From: JACCZX01 sp963710675
GTDB taxonomy: Bacteria; Pseudomonadota; Gammaproteobacteria; Burkholderiales; Burkholderiaceae_F
Direction: 5' to 3'
Assembly (NCBI GenBank): GCA_963710675.1
Contig: CAVQBE010000017.1
Coordinates: forward strand, 372,001-436,000
DNA length: 64,000 nucleotides
The notes beneath the pieces are model-generated. The model saw nothing but the letters and a program-made list of their open reading frames with translations. It did no database searches and was not told the DNA's origin. Of this stretch, positions 54,508-64,000 are shown piece after piece (the first letter of the stretch is position 1; each line of letters begins with the position of its first letter). The position numbers and the translations under genes are program-made.

Positions 54508-57500
54508 TCAAGCCGCGTTGCCGGACCGGCTTGCAGCGGTCAACAAACGTCGATTCACCGGGTTGCGATGCAGAAAGCTGTCGCGATACGTGGGTGGTAC
54601 GTGGCGCAGCGCTGTGTGCTCGATCCATTCAACTGCACGCGCAAGCAGCGCCGTGGCTCCGACTGCGTCACCCTTGGCTTCGAGCACCTCATGGCCAATC
54701 AACCACACGTCGGGAAGATACATATCGGCCGCCTGTATCGCTACCAGCGTCGGTTGCAATTCAGTCCAGCGCGCGGCGGCGGCGTTCGTCTCGCCAGCCT
54801 TCAACAGGGCTCGAACCGAAAACAAGTCGGCCTTCAATGCGACTCCGAAATACTCGATCTTCTCCGCCGCGGCGCGGACGCGGTCGCAGAGCGCAGCCGC
54901 ATCCATCGGCGCCATCTCAAGTGTCTGCTCGAGCTCGACCAGCAAGCGCATGTACGGATCGCCGCCTGTGCCCAACGCATCCGTCGCAACTCGCAAATCG
55001 TGCTGTGCAGATCCACCGAGCAGGCGCGCAATACGCGCAGACAGCATCGCCCCGCGCGCGCGGACATGGTCGACCGACGGCGCAACGTAGTCGAGCGCCT
55101 TTTTTGCGCGTCCGTATTGCGCCAGGCGGATCAACGTCGACGCCTTATTGTTATTCGCCACTGCAATCCACACCGTCTGGCCGTCGCCCCTGAAACAATC
55201 GAGCGCCGTTTCGATCGTATCCAGCGCCTCGCCATACCGACCTGCCTCAGCGCCATAGAGCGCGCAGTGGTGCTCGATCACGCCGCGCATCGGGCCGTCG
55301 GTGTCACCGACCTCCGATTGCAGTGCCCGTGCCCGCAGAGCGTGCTCGAGCGCCTGGCCGACATCGCCCAAATTACCCTGCACCGTCGCCAGGTTCGTCG
55401 TCAGCTGTGCCAGTTCAGCCAGGTCGCCGAGCGCGCGTGCGTTGTCAATCGCGCTCGCGAGCGCGTCTGCCGTACGGCGCAACTTGCGCGCCGAGTTCAA
55501 CACGTACGCATAGTCGGCCCAGAAGTGACCGCGCTGCTCGCGCGTACCGTTGGCTTCGACCAAGGCTTCAAAGCGTTCAATCACCGCCAGCGCTTCGTCG
55601 TGGCGGCCAGCCTGTGCAAGGCCCACGGCCAGCAAGCGTGCCGCTTCGAAGCGCGGCCACGGCGACTCGAGCCGCTCGGCCAGCGCGAACGCTTCGCGCG
55701 CGGACGCGATACCGGTGACATGATCGACCGCCATCAGCGCGGCGGTCGCGCGTGCAGTCAGTGCCGTTGCGCGCTGGCCGTCCGAATGCGCCTCGGCGAG
55801 CAATGCGTCGATCACGACATTGGCGCGTTCGACGCCGCGCACAAGGATCAGGCTGTCGATGCTGGCGCAACGCGCGTCAAACGCGGACGCTGATTCGCCC
55901 GCGCGATCAAAGCACACAAACGCAGCTTCGCAGTGCTCAACTTCGGATAAGCGACGTGAAGCACGCCGTGCTTCAGCGGCAGCCAGCAGATGTGCGCGCG
56001 CCGCGCGGCTCCATTCGCCGGCGTCGGCCCAGTGTTGCGCCAGACTGGCGGGCGGAGCACTTTGCGACTCCAGATACTCGGCGATGCCACGCTGCAACAG
56101 TTGAGCAATCGGCTGCGGCACTGAGCGCAGCACGACCTCATAGATGAGGTCGTGCGCGAACGTCTGACCGCGAATGACTTGCCCCACCTCGAGTTCACCC
56201 CACGCTTCGGCCAGGTCGAGTGGATGCGTCTGCAACACATGCGCCGCCAGCGCTGCACTGAAGTCAGCACCGGCCAGCGCCGCAACGCGCGCAAGCTTCA
56301 GTGCGGGCGCAGATAACTGCGCCAGGCGTCGGTCGATCAGCGCGCCGACCGAAGTCGGCGTCGGCAGTCGGTTCGACGTGGCGTCAGCGCCGCCCGTCTC
56401 GACCAATGCATTCAGCGTCTCGAGCACGAAGAACGGATTGCCGCCGGTATGGCGTGCGATCGCGCCCGCGAGTGCGGCCGCATCGATGTCAGGCAGCGCG
56501 AGCGATTCCAATAGTTCGCGCACTGCACTCTCGCTCAGCGGAGCAGAGCAACACTTCAGCGAGTCGCTGTCCACCTTCCGCGCGTTGCCACGCGGCGATC
56601 GACGCCGGGCATTCAGCGGCGCGCACCGCGCCGATCCAGCGCAGATCAGGGATGACGAGCTGGGGCAATAACTCAAGTGTCGCTTCATCGGCGAAATGAA
56701 GGTCATCAACGGCAAAGCCGGCAAGGCCCGCTGCCTGCCGCGCAGACAGCGCCTGCACCACCGCCGCACGAAAGCGCGCTTCAACCAACGGGCCAACCGG
56801 CGCGGCGCCTAGCTCCGGCAGCACGCGTGCGAGTTCCGATTTGACGAAGTCATCCAGCCCGTCATCGAGGCAGATCGCGCCTTCGGTGCGCAAAGCCGCG
56901 CGCAGCAGGCGCGCCAGCACCGCGTACGGCACGCGCGTGTCTCCGGGCCGGCCACCGACCATAGGCACAGAGCGCGCTTGAGCGAAATCGCCGAGCAGCC
57001 GGCTCTTGCCGACACCGGCGTCACCGCTGATCAGCACCGGCAGGCCGGCTTCCCAACTGCGCTCGAGTGCACGCCATTCGGTGTCGCGTCCGATCAGGCG
57101 CGGAGGGCGCAGAATTGCGGCAGGCCGCCGCGTTTTCGGTGCCAATCCGGGCAGCTCGTCAGCCCGCTTAATCAGCTGCGCAAGCGCGACCGTTTCTGCA
57201 TCGGGTTCAGCCGCGAGCTCGCGCTGAAGTGCAGAGCGACACCGGTCGTACGCAGCCAGCGCCGCAGCCCGATCGCCGCGCCGGTAATGCAGTCGCATGG
57301 CGAGTCGATGCGCCTGCTCGGACACCGGATCTTCGGCGAGCAACCGCTCGGCGTAAACGAGCGCCTGCGCGATCTGTCCATCCGCCTCGCGCTTGGCGGA
57401 CAACTCGGCGAGCGCGTCACGGCGCATCGCGCGCCAGTGCTCGCGCGCGATGCGAACCCAGTCTTCGAGCTCCGGACAATCCTCGTAGACGCATGCACCG

Positions 57501-57949
57501 AGCAGGTCACCCGCAGCGGCGGTCGGATCGTCGGCAAGCTGCCGTGCAGGCGAACCAAGGTTGTGCTCGACACGATCGGCAAGACGCAAACTCTCGTCGG
57601 GCTCGATCAACTCAGTGCCCGCTGCGCGCCGCAAGCGAAAAAGCCGCTGCCGCAAGCTGTTGCGCGCCTTGTCCGCATCGGCATCGGGCCAGAGCAGTGC
57701 GGCGACGCGTGAACGTGACGTCGGCCCGTCGAACGCGAGCAGTGCCAGCAGCGCCGCGTCTTTGCGCTCGAGAGGTACCGCGGTTCCATCCGGGCGCACA
57801 AGCGCAGGCGCGGCCAGAAGCTGCAGCCGTGCCAATGCGCCCGCTTTTATTGTTGTCTCAACCAAGGGCAGCCCCGCAAAGCGCAGCAGGCTCTGCAGCC
57901 GCAGCGCCACTCCCGTCCTGCGCGCGACTTGCCACCCCAACTGATCCAC
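54508..57949 (-). CDS. SARP-like BTAD / AAA ATPase / TPR regulator (one frameshift)
   Basis: A regulator of about 1146 residues. N-terminal OmpR-like winged helix (VPLERKDAALLALLAFDGP, RVAALLWPDADADKARNSLRQRLF) at about 30-110, bacterial transcriptional activation domain (QALVYAERLLAEDPVSEQAHR, AALAAYDRCR) to about 245, STAND/AAA ATPase with Walker A GDAGVGKSRLL near 306 and Walker B-like GFAVDDLHFAD, then a long TPR region. No C-terminal LuxR helix. The frame breaks near 56545: one extra base between LAEVLL and APLSESAVREL. GTG start at 57949 is preferred (GAGGGG upstream). Likely controls itself and the exported operon. Confidence 0.82.
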
Positions 57950-57979
57950 ACCGACCCCTCGATGTCGTCGATGCGGCAA

Positions 57980-58009
57980 TCGTTACGCGCGAGCGTTACC
58001 GGAACGTTA
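57980..58009. promoter_or_regulatory. Triple direct repeat CGTTAC/CGTTAT (candidate SARP operator)
   Basis: CGTTAC 57980-57985, CGTTAC 57993-57998 and CGTTAT 58004-58009, spaced 13 and 11 bp, 31-60 bp upstream of the regulator start. Same hexamer as 54482-54498. Confidence 0.55.
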
Positions 58010-58053
58010 TAGCTCCGGGTGACCCGCGTCCACCAATGCGGTCTGCACTAGGC

Positions 58054-58266
58054 TCAAATCAGCCACCAGGCTATTCCAGCGACGGTGACCCCTATCAGGA
58101 ACCAAAAGCCCATTCGCGAGCTGCCGATCGCGCAGTCATCGGCGGCTGCTGTTGTGTTGACGGTCACTCGAACCCGTCGCGGAGCGCGCTCCGCATGAAA
58201 GGCCAGCATTGCCCACTCCTGCATCGACACTTCCTGCACAGTGATTGCCGGTTCGCTTGCGATCAT
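58054..58266 (-). CDS. Small C-terminally anchored membrane protein
   Basis: 70 residues, no family recognised. A polar N-terminal part (VQEVSMQEWAMLAFHAERAP) and a single helix at the extreme C-terminus (MGFWFLIGVTVAGIAWWLI), i.e. tail-anchored topology. A good ribosome-binding site AAGGAG stands 5 bp before the ATG at 58264-58266, supporting translation. It lies between two large regulators and upstream of the SARP-like gene on the same strand, with the CGTTAC repeats just after its stop. Confidence 0.65.
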   Translation of the reverse strand: MIASEPAITVQEVSMQEWAMLAFHAERAPRRVRVTVNTTAAADDCAIGSSRMGFWFLIGVTVAGIAWWLI

Positions 58267-58344
58267 GATGGCTCCTTGGGTAGAGGTGAGTTGCTGACAC
58301 GTAGGGCGTAGGCGAATCGTCGTGCTGAAAGGGCTCTAAGGTCA

Positions 58345-58373
58345 TTGGCACGGGGGTTAAAAATTCTTAAAAC
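58345..58373 (+). promoter_or_regulatory. Promoter for the OmpR-type regulator
   Basis: TTGGCA (58345-58350), 17 bp, TAAAAC (58368-58373), 30 bp before the ATG at 58404. Confidence 0.45.
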
Positions 58374-58403
58374 TGCGGCCGCGGGCTAAGCTCGCGAGTA
58401 ACG

Positions 58404-60960
58404 ATGCCCGTACCGGTAACCATGAATCGGGAAGCTTTGGAACCCTATCGCGAGCTGCGCTTCGGCCGCTTTCGTCTACAACCGGCGCAGCGCCAATTGT
58501 TCGAAAACAACGTCGCAGTCAAACTGGGCGGGCGCGCCTTCGATGTTCTGTGGGCGTTAGTTGAACGACGTGATCGTGCCGTTCCAAAGAACGAGCTGAT
58601 GCAGTTAGCGTGGCCGCGGCGGGTAGTGGAGGAAAATAACCTGCAGGTGCAAGTCGTTACGCTGCGCAAGCTGCTCGGCCCCGCGGCAATCACTACCATT
58701 CCGGGGCGCGGCTACCGGTTTACCGCACCGCTAGATGGGCCGGAACGCACGGAACAAGCGCAAAGCCCGCTTGACGCGGCATCGCCAGCAAGAGCGCGTG
58801 CAACTAATCTGCCAGACGAATTGCAGCCGCTCTACGGCCGCGATGACGACCTGGCGCGATTGAGCACGATGATCGAGCGGCATCCGCTGGTTAGCGTGGT
58901 AGGTCCCGGAGGAATTGGCAAGACACGCTTGGCCCAGGCCGCCGCGTTCAGCGCGCTCGGCGACTTCGTCGACGGTGTCTGGGTCATTGAACTTGCACCG
59001 CTTGCAGATCCCGCGATTGCAATCAGTGCTATTGCACAAACTCTTGAACTGCAGCTCGGCGCGGAGCCGAAGGCCGTTGATCTCGCCGCGACTCTTCGCT
59101 CGCGCCGGATGCTGCTTCTGCTCGACAACTGCGAGCACCTGGTTTCCGCCATCGCGGGAATCGTGGCCGCGCTACGGCACGAAGCTTCTTCGGTTCGTAT
59201 CCTTGCCACCAGCCAGGAACCACTGCGCTTGTCAGATGAGCAGGTGTATCGCCTCGAGACACTGGCCCTGCCGGAAAACGTATCGGTCGACGTTGCTCGC
59301 AACACCGGCGCGGTCGCGCTATTCGTTGCGCGCGCGCAGGCTGCCGCTCCGGGTTTTGCGCTGTCAGAGATCAACTTGCCAGTCGTCGTCGACATATGTC
59401 GTCGGCTCGATGGCATCGCGCTCGCGATCGAGCTGGCCGCGGCGCGAGTTCCATTGCTTGGTCTGGATGGATTGCGAGCGAAGCTTGACGATCGCTTTCG
59501 GCTGCTAACCGGCGGCGCCCGCTTTGCTCCCCGCCGTCACCAGACACTGCGCGCGGCGCTCGAATGGAGTTATTCACTACTGACGTCCGACGAGCAGACT
59601 GTGTTCCGCCGACTCGGCGTTTTTACCGGCACCTTCGGACTCGAACCTGCACAACGCGTCGCCGGCGCCGGCACGATCGATGAATGGTCAGTCCTCGAGA
59701 TTCTGGGCACGCTGGTCGACAAATCATTGGTCGTTGCGGAGGCTGGTGCTGAACCGCGCTATCGAATGCTCGAAACCGGACGCGCGTATGCGCTCGAGCA
59801 ATTGGCTTCCTCAGGCGAACTCGACCGCATGTTGCGCCAGCATGCCGAAGCGCTACTCGCCGTGTTTGATCGTTCGCGCGCGGAGTACTGGACCACGACC
59901 ACGGGCGCGCGTGTCGACCGCTACGCGGCCGATATCGACAACCTGCGCGCTGCGCTGGACTGGGCCGCGGCAGCCGGTGAGGCTGATCTGCTCATCGCGC
60001 TGACAGGAGCTTCGAGCTGGCTGTGGCGCGATGTCGGCCTGCACGCTGAAGGACTGCGACGGTGTGATCAGGCCATTGGGCTGATCGGTCCAGCAACGCC
60101 GCCGCAGCTGGAGGCACGCCTGCACAATGGATATCTCGAGCTAGGCCGCAATCGATCACTGTCGGCGGCACTTGCGCTGGCATCCGGCGAACGCGCGATC
60201 GAGCTCTATCGCCGTATCGGCGACCGGCAGTCGCTCTACGTTGCACTGGCCGAGTGCGCGCGAACTCGCGCCGCGGCTGGCGATGCCGCGGCAGCCGACC
60301 TGATGCTGAAGGAAGTCGAGGCGCTCTATGACCCGTTGTGGCCGCTCGGCTTGAAGCATCCGATGCTGACTGCGCGCAGTTTCATGCTGACCGAAAGCCA
60401 TCGGGTTTCAGAGGCGCGCGCCGCGTGGGAAGAGCGGCTGCAACTCGAACGAGCGATAGGCGATACGCGATTCGCCACCGTTTCACTGACCAATCTGGTC
60501 GACGCGGTGTTCGCAGAAGGCGATGTAATGGAGGCGATTGCACGCGGCCGCGAGCTGGTGGTTTGATCAGGCGCGAGCGATTCACTAACTGGCAAAGCTT
60601 CGCGCTTGCCAATCTGAGTGCGGCCCTGACCACAGCTGGCGAACTCGACGATGCACTGCAGTTGGCACGAGAGGCCTTGCCCTTACTGCGTCAGCAGGGC
60701 TCGATCTGGAGCTTTCTCGATCATATGGGCCTGCTCGCCATCAAGCGCGGGCGGCCGCATGAGGCGGCGCAGGTTCTCGGTTGCGCTGAGAAGCTTAACC
60801 AGCGCTCTGGCTACGTGCGCCAGTTCAATGAGCTGCGCGCACGTAACCAATTGCTGGATGCACTGCGCGCGGCCGTCAAGCCCAAAGAACTGAGCGCCTG
60901 ATGGAAATTGGAGCGCGGCTATCCGATGATGAAGCAGCGCGCCTGGCCCTGGCTGCCTAA
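58404..60960 (+). CDS. OmpR-type winged-helix / STAND ATPase / TPR regulator (frameshifted)
   Basis: A regulator of about 851 residues. N-terminal CadC-like winged helix (LRFGRFRLQPAQRQLF, LGGRAFDVLWALVERRDRAV, EENNLQVQVVTLRKLLG, IPGRGYRF) at about 10-110, NB-ARC-like ATPase with Walker A VVGPGGIGKTRLAQ near 166 and Walker B RRMLLLLDNCEHL, and DGIALAIELAAAR (the GLPLA-type motif). TPR repeats follow. The frame breaks near 60565 and again near 60895; after the first it reads NWQSFALANLSAAL and after the second ERLMEIGARLSDDEAARLAL, with a stop at 60958-60960. ATG at 58404 or 58422. Confidence 0.85.
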
Positions 60961-61030
60961 TGCGCGGCGCGGCAGCGGGCTGCGGATTGTTACGACCGCA
61001 GAATTAGCGTCGGCGCAGGCGCGTTCTCGG

Positions 61031-61459
61031 CTATACAACGTCGGCATCGATATCGGCCACATCCAAATACGGTTCGCCCAGATGCTGCTGCAGCAGCTTC
61101 AAGTTGCGGCGGTGCGCGCGAAAGTAGATGTCGAAAACGTCGCCGGCCAGCGGCACTGCGCCAACCGCAGCATCGACGACCAGGTTACCGAGCATCTTTC
61201 CCTGCAGCCAGCGCGATGCGCCAAGTTCGCGCGCCTGCGTGATCAGATAAACGCCGATCGCCGCTGACAGCAGATCACCCGCGACGGGAACGACACCCAG
61301 CAGCGCGTCAAGCCCCACTTTTGTACGCAGCAGTGGAACATCGACGGCCGAGTCCATCAAACGTGTCAGCGCAATTAAACGCTCACGCGCGCGCCGTTTG
61401 CGCTCGGCGGAGGTGAGATCGATGGAACGGGTTGCGGCAGCCATCATCGCTAGTTTCAC
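61031..61459 (-). CDS. DUF4112 family protein
   Basis: About 140 residues matching DUF4112: LTRLMDSAVDVPLLRTKVGLDALLGVVPVAGDLLSAAIGVYLI, and a repeat-like VVDAAVGAVPLAGDVFDIYFRAHRRNLKLL. Two hydrophobic hairpins suggest membrane association. Function unknown. It may start at a GTG overlapping the methyltransferase stop (61457-61459) or at the ATG at 61447. Confidence 0.87.
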   Translation of the reverse strand: MKLAMMAAATRSIDLTSAERKRRARERLIALTRLMDSAVDVPLLRTKVGLDALLGVVPVAGDLLSAAIGVYLITQARELGASRWLQGKMLGNLVVDAAVGAVPLAGDVFDIYFRAHRRNLKLLQQHLGEPYLDVADIDADVV

Positions 61460-62328
61460 TTACGGGCAATCAACAGCACGTTGGCAAAGAGCGTTCCTTC
61501 ACTCATCGGCTGGGCAACGACGCAAAAGCCAATCGACTCGAGCAGCTGCTTCCATTCCACCAGCGTGCGGCAATGCATCTGCGGCCAGCGCCTGTCGCGC
61601 AGCAGCGTGACCCACCAATCCACCAGCCAGGTAAAGCGCGACCGCCAGTGGGTTGTCATGTCACCGACACGGAGCAAGAGCACGCCCCCTGCAGCAAGCG
61701 CCTGATGTGCGCCCTCCAGCAGCTCTTGCTGGGCACCGCGATCCATGTAATGCAGCACGTCGAGCATGACGATTGCATCGCACGCAGGCAGCGTGACGAC
61801 GCGCGCATCGCCGACGTTTAACGAGACGCGATTACCGAGATCGCAAAGCGCGTCCCTTCCGGCCGCGACCGCTTTGCGACGCAGGTCGAATCCACGCAGC
61901 GTCCAGTCTTTCGGCGGCGCCGCCCATGTTTGCGGCCATTCGGAAGCAGCGTGTGTATCGCTGGTCTCGGCAGCAGCCAGCAAAGCCGCCAGAACGCCAA
62001 GGCCACAGCCCACATCGACGATGCGGGCAGAGTCATTGATCAGCCCATCGCGCAAAAGTGCGGCGAATACGGGATCGCCACTGAGCTTTCCGCGCGCGAA
62101 GTAGTAGGGACCACGGCCCGTCGGTCGATAGCGCGCCGCGGCGCGCATCACGATTCGTCGGAATGCAGATTCGCATCGGGCCTGCGCAACGCCGCTGCGA
62201 GGCGTCGACGTTGCACCCGAAACCGAATCGGTCGCTGCATGGCGTGCGGAGGGCAGACCCCGTGATGCGTATCCGGCGGCCGGCGCACTTGCGGCCTTTG
62301 CTGACAGATCGACCGCGCTGTCGCGCAT
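61456..62328 (-). CDS. Class I SAM-dependent methyltransferase
   Basis: A 290-residue methyltransferase. ARYRPTGRGPYYFARGKLSGDPVF precedes motif I RIVDVGCGLGVLAALL; ACDAIVMLDVLHYMD and GVLLLRVGDM follow. The first 60 residues are low complexity, and an ATG at 62148 would give a compact enzyme. The ATG at 62328 overlaps the deacetylase stop (TGATG). From memory, enzymes with this FARGKL-GDPVF pattern occur in aryl-polyene-like pigment clusters; that is an inference. Confidence 0.8.
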   Translation of the reverse strand: MRDSAVDLSAKAASAPAAGYASRGLPSARHAATDSVSGATSTPRSGVAQARCESAFRRIVMRAAARYRPTGRGPYYFARGKLSGDPVFAALLRDGLINDSARIVDVGCGLGVLAALLAAAETSDTHAASEWPQTWAAPPKDWTLRGFDLRRKAVAAGRDALCDLGNRVSLNVGDARVVTLPACDAIVMLDVLHYMDRGAQQELLEGAHQALAAGGVLLLRVGDMTTHWRSRFTWLVDWWVTLLRDRRWPQMHCRTLVEWKQLLESIGFCVVAQPMSEGTLFANVLLIARK

Positions 62329-63212
62329 CAGGCGGGCAGCGCGTTACGCAGCGTCACTGAGCGCCAGGCGCGATCGCGCATCATCGCGAGCACCAAAGGC
62401 AATGCACCAAGCATGCTGGGTGCCGCTCGACCGACAGGCCGGATTCTGCGTCGTCCTTCCATGCCATCGTGCATCAATACGATTGCACCGGGCGCGAGTC
62501 GCCGGCCGATGCGCGCTGCCACCCGCTCCGAGCGCTTGTCGACACTGTCGAGCGAGCGGACATTCCACGCGACGCACCGCAGGCCCAGACGCGCGAGCGC
62601 AGGCTCCGTCAGCGGAGTACGGATGCCAAACGGAGCACGAAAAAATTTAGGCGCCTGGCCGGTGATATCGGCCAACACCTTTTGCGCGTCTCCAATGTCG
62701 CGCACCATCCGCCCGACTCCCCAAAAGCCCATCGCCCGCGAGTGTCCAAAGGCGTGGTTTTCCACCGCATGACCGCGCGCTGCGATTTCGCGCACGACAC
62801 CTGGGTAGGCTCGAGCCCGCGCGCCAACGCAAAAGAAAGTTGCCTTGGCGCCGGATTCATCGAGCAGATCAAGTACGCGCGGCGTGACGTCCGCATCCGG
62901 CCCGTCGTCGAACGTCAGGGCGATTTCGTTGCGGTCGGCCGAGGCCCGCGGCAGCTCAGATATCACCGGCCCGAGCGCCGTGGTCGCGGGGGCGAAACCA
63001 AACGCCAGATTCAATGCATGGCTGCCGCACATCGCAGCCACGGCCCATGGCCAGACCGCCGGCTGCAAAACAATCGACGCGACTCCGGCCACATGGCTGC
63101 CGGCCAGAACCCAATGCAGCGGACCCGGTTGCCATGCGCGCGGCGGCAACGCCTGATGAAAAGCGAAGCGCGAAACACTGAGCGGAGGAGATGCTTCCGC
63201 TCGGGTTCTCAC
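62328..63212 (-). CDS. Polysaccharide deacetylase (NodB) family protein
   Basis: A carbohydrate esterase 4 type protein of about 294 residues. Two N-terminal hydrophobic segments (VASIVLQPAVWPWAVAAMCG) lead into the NodB domain with the catalytic Asp pair ALTFDDGPDADVT, the metal-site histidines in GHAVENHAFGHSR, FRAPFGIRTP and the C-terminal IVLMHDGMEG. I start it at the GTG 63210-63212, which overlaps the stop of the upstream methyltransferase once a single-base error is removed; read literally the two are fused. Confidence 0.8.
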   Translation of the reverse strand: MRTRAEASPPLSVSRFAFHQALPPRAWQPGPLHWVLAGSHVAGVASIVLQPAVWPWAVAAMCGSHALNLAFGFAPATTALGPVISELPRASADRNEIALTFDDGPDADVTPRVLDLLDESGAKATFFCVGARARAYPGVVREIAARGHAVENHAFGHSRAMGFWGVGRMVRDIGDAQKVLADITGQAPKFFRAPFGIRTPLTEPALARLGLRCVAWNVRSLDSVDKRSERVAARIGRRLAPGAIVLMHDGMEGRRRIRPVGRAAPSMLGALPLVLAMMRDRAWRSVTLRNALPA

Positions 63213-63980
63213 ATTTCGCCTTTCTTTTGTTCGCCTGGCTTCGACCCTACGTACTCGGAAAAAACACCCAGCACGCACGTTTCGCGACACGTCGGTAAAG
63301 CCCGCCGCACGCATCTGCTCCATCACCTTTTGCGGCGGTACGCAGGCTTCGATCGAGTCCCACAAATATCGCATGACTTCGGGCGTCTGCCGCGAGCGTC
63401 CAACCCAGCGCGCCACGACGGGCACTACATATCGCAGATACGTACGCAGCCAGCGCGTCGCGCGGGCACCGGTGGGTCGTGTGATCTCCAGCACGCACAC
63501 CCGCCCGCCGGGCCGCAACGCTCTAAAAAACTCGCCGAACATGGTGCGCAGATCGGCCACATGCCGCAGCGCGTAGCCCATGCTGACAAAATCGAAAGCG
63601 CCATCGGCCGCAGGCAATGCTTCGGCGCGCCCCTCGATCACGCGCATTCCCTGAGGGAGCCGAGCGTTTGCGAGCATACCCACGCTCGGATCAACGCCCG
63701 TGACGTTGGCTCCACTACCGCTTAGGCGCGCGGCTTGGAACGCAGTGAGCCCGGTGCCGGTACCTACATCGAGTACCTGCATGCCCGGCGTCAATCCCGC
63801 ACGCCGAAGCGCCTGCCTGCGATACCAGGGACCCGTGCCGAACGCCATCAACCCCTCGATGCGGTCGTAGTCGACTGCGCTGGCGTTGAAGATGGTTCGC
63901 AGCCATCGATGACGCTCCGCTTCGTCAGCGTAGTAATCCGTCAGCGGCGGATGTGGTGCGACGGTTTCGATTTCATTCAT
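63209..63980 (-). CDS. UbiE-type SAM-dependent methyltransferase
   Basis: About 256 residues, UbiE/COQ5-like: RTIFNASAVDYDRIEGLMAFGTGPWYRR, motif I VLDVGTGTGLTAFQAARL, DFVSMGYALRHVADL, and LRPGGRVCVLEITRP. Deleting one A from the A6 run at 63259-63264 changes the tail to AGCFSEYVGSKPGE with a stop at 63209-63211. Not the housekeeping ubiE by context; it is adjacent to a deacetylase and a second methyltransferase. ATG at 63978-63980, 20 bp from the window end. Confidence 0.82.
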
Positions 63981-64000
63981 ACGGTCAAACCTCCATTAAC

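Noticed and set aside
54568..55893. 441-codon plus-strand frame opposite the SARP-like regulator
   Set aside because: Covers the TPR region of the regulator in antisense, has no start signal, and is extremely Arg-rich.
57980..58009. CRISPR-like short array
   Set aside because: Units are only 6 bp and spacers 5-7 bp; no cas genes. Operator repeats fit better.
3606..63264. Programmed frameshifting as explanation of the many breaks
   Set aside because: Breaks occur in unrelated genes at arbitrary places, without slippery heptamers plus a downstream structure, and nearly always need a one-base removal. Sequencing insertions explain them better.
62469..63725. 418-codon plus-strand frame opposite the deacetylase and methyltransferase
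   Set aside because: Both minus-strand proteins have clear catalytic motifs; the antisense frame shows none.

Overview
The window is a stretch of proteobacterial chromosome, most likely from a betaproteobacterium of the Burkholderiales type. The basis is gene order rather than any single marker: sco-ctaB-ctaA-SURF1 / ctaE-DUF2970-ctaG-ctaD-ctaC, gpsA-secB-grxC-rhodanese / gpmA-ctpA-moeB, argB / hslVU / STAS / dksA / COG0523, xerC-DUF484-dapF-lpxL / metK, an SAH riboswitch before ahcY, metF, slt, cca, folB and ttcA. I see no rRNA, tRNA, insertion sequence, prophage or CRISPR array.

Layout. 1-10.4 kb: a cytochrome c oxidase cluster, almost all on the minus strand, with subunits I-III, heme A synthesis, copper delivery and assembly factors. 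10.5-20 kb: housekeeping genes (LysM/BON protein, BioC-like methyltransferase, comF, trmL, LOG, gpsA, secB, grxC, rhodanese, gpmA, ctpA, moeB, slmA). 20-33 kb: sppA, argB, a periplasmic copper chaperone, hslU, hslV, a STAS protein, dksA, a COG0523 GTPase, xerC, DUF484, dapF and an LpxL-type acyltransferase. 33-37.4 kb: the methyl cycle (metK, SAH riboswitch plus ahcY, metF). 37.3-49.3 kb: a DUF2917/LysR pair, 5-formyl-THF cyclo-ligase, lytic transglycosylase, NDUFA9-like epimerase, GST, cca, MidA-type methyltransferase, pteridine reductase, folB, ttcA and a trans-sulfuration enzyme. 49.3-61 kb: the accessory part, with four minus-strand genes for exported proteins (one with an Ivy lysozyme-inhibitor motif, two paralogous to each other), a large SARP-like BTAD/ATPase/TPR regulator, a small membrane protein, and a divergent OmpR-type winged-helix/ATPase/TPR regulator. 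61-64 kb: DUF4112, two methyltransferases and a polysaccharide deacetylase, probably the edge of a lipid or pigment pathway that continues past the right end.

The most interesting regulatory signal is the hexamer CGTTAC, repeated at 11-13 bp spacing just upstream of both the BTAD regulator and the exported-protein operon. This is the geometry of SARP-family operators and suggests an autoregulated regulon. A dispersed palindromic intergenic element (three copies) and a paired LysR-type operator are further non-coding structures.

Quality caution: about 27 genes are broken by frameshifts. In nearly every case I resolved, removing one base, usually from a short run of identical bases, restores the expected family sequence. 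The affected genes include ones normally essential (metK, gpsA, cca). I therefore read most of them as insertion errors in the sequence rather than pseudogenes, and give one span per gene with the break described.
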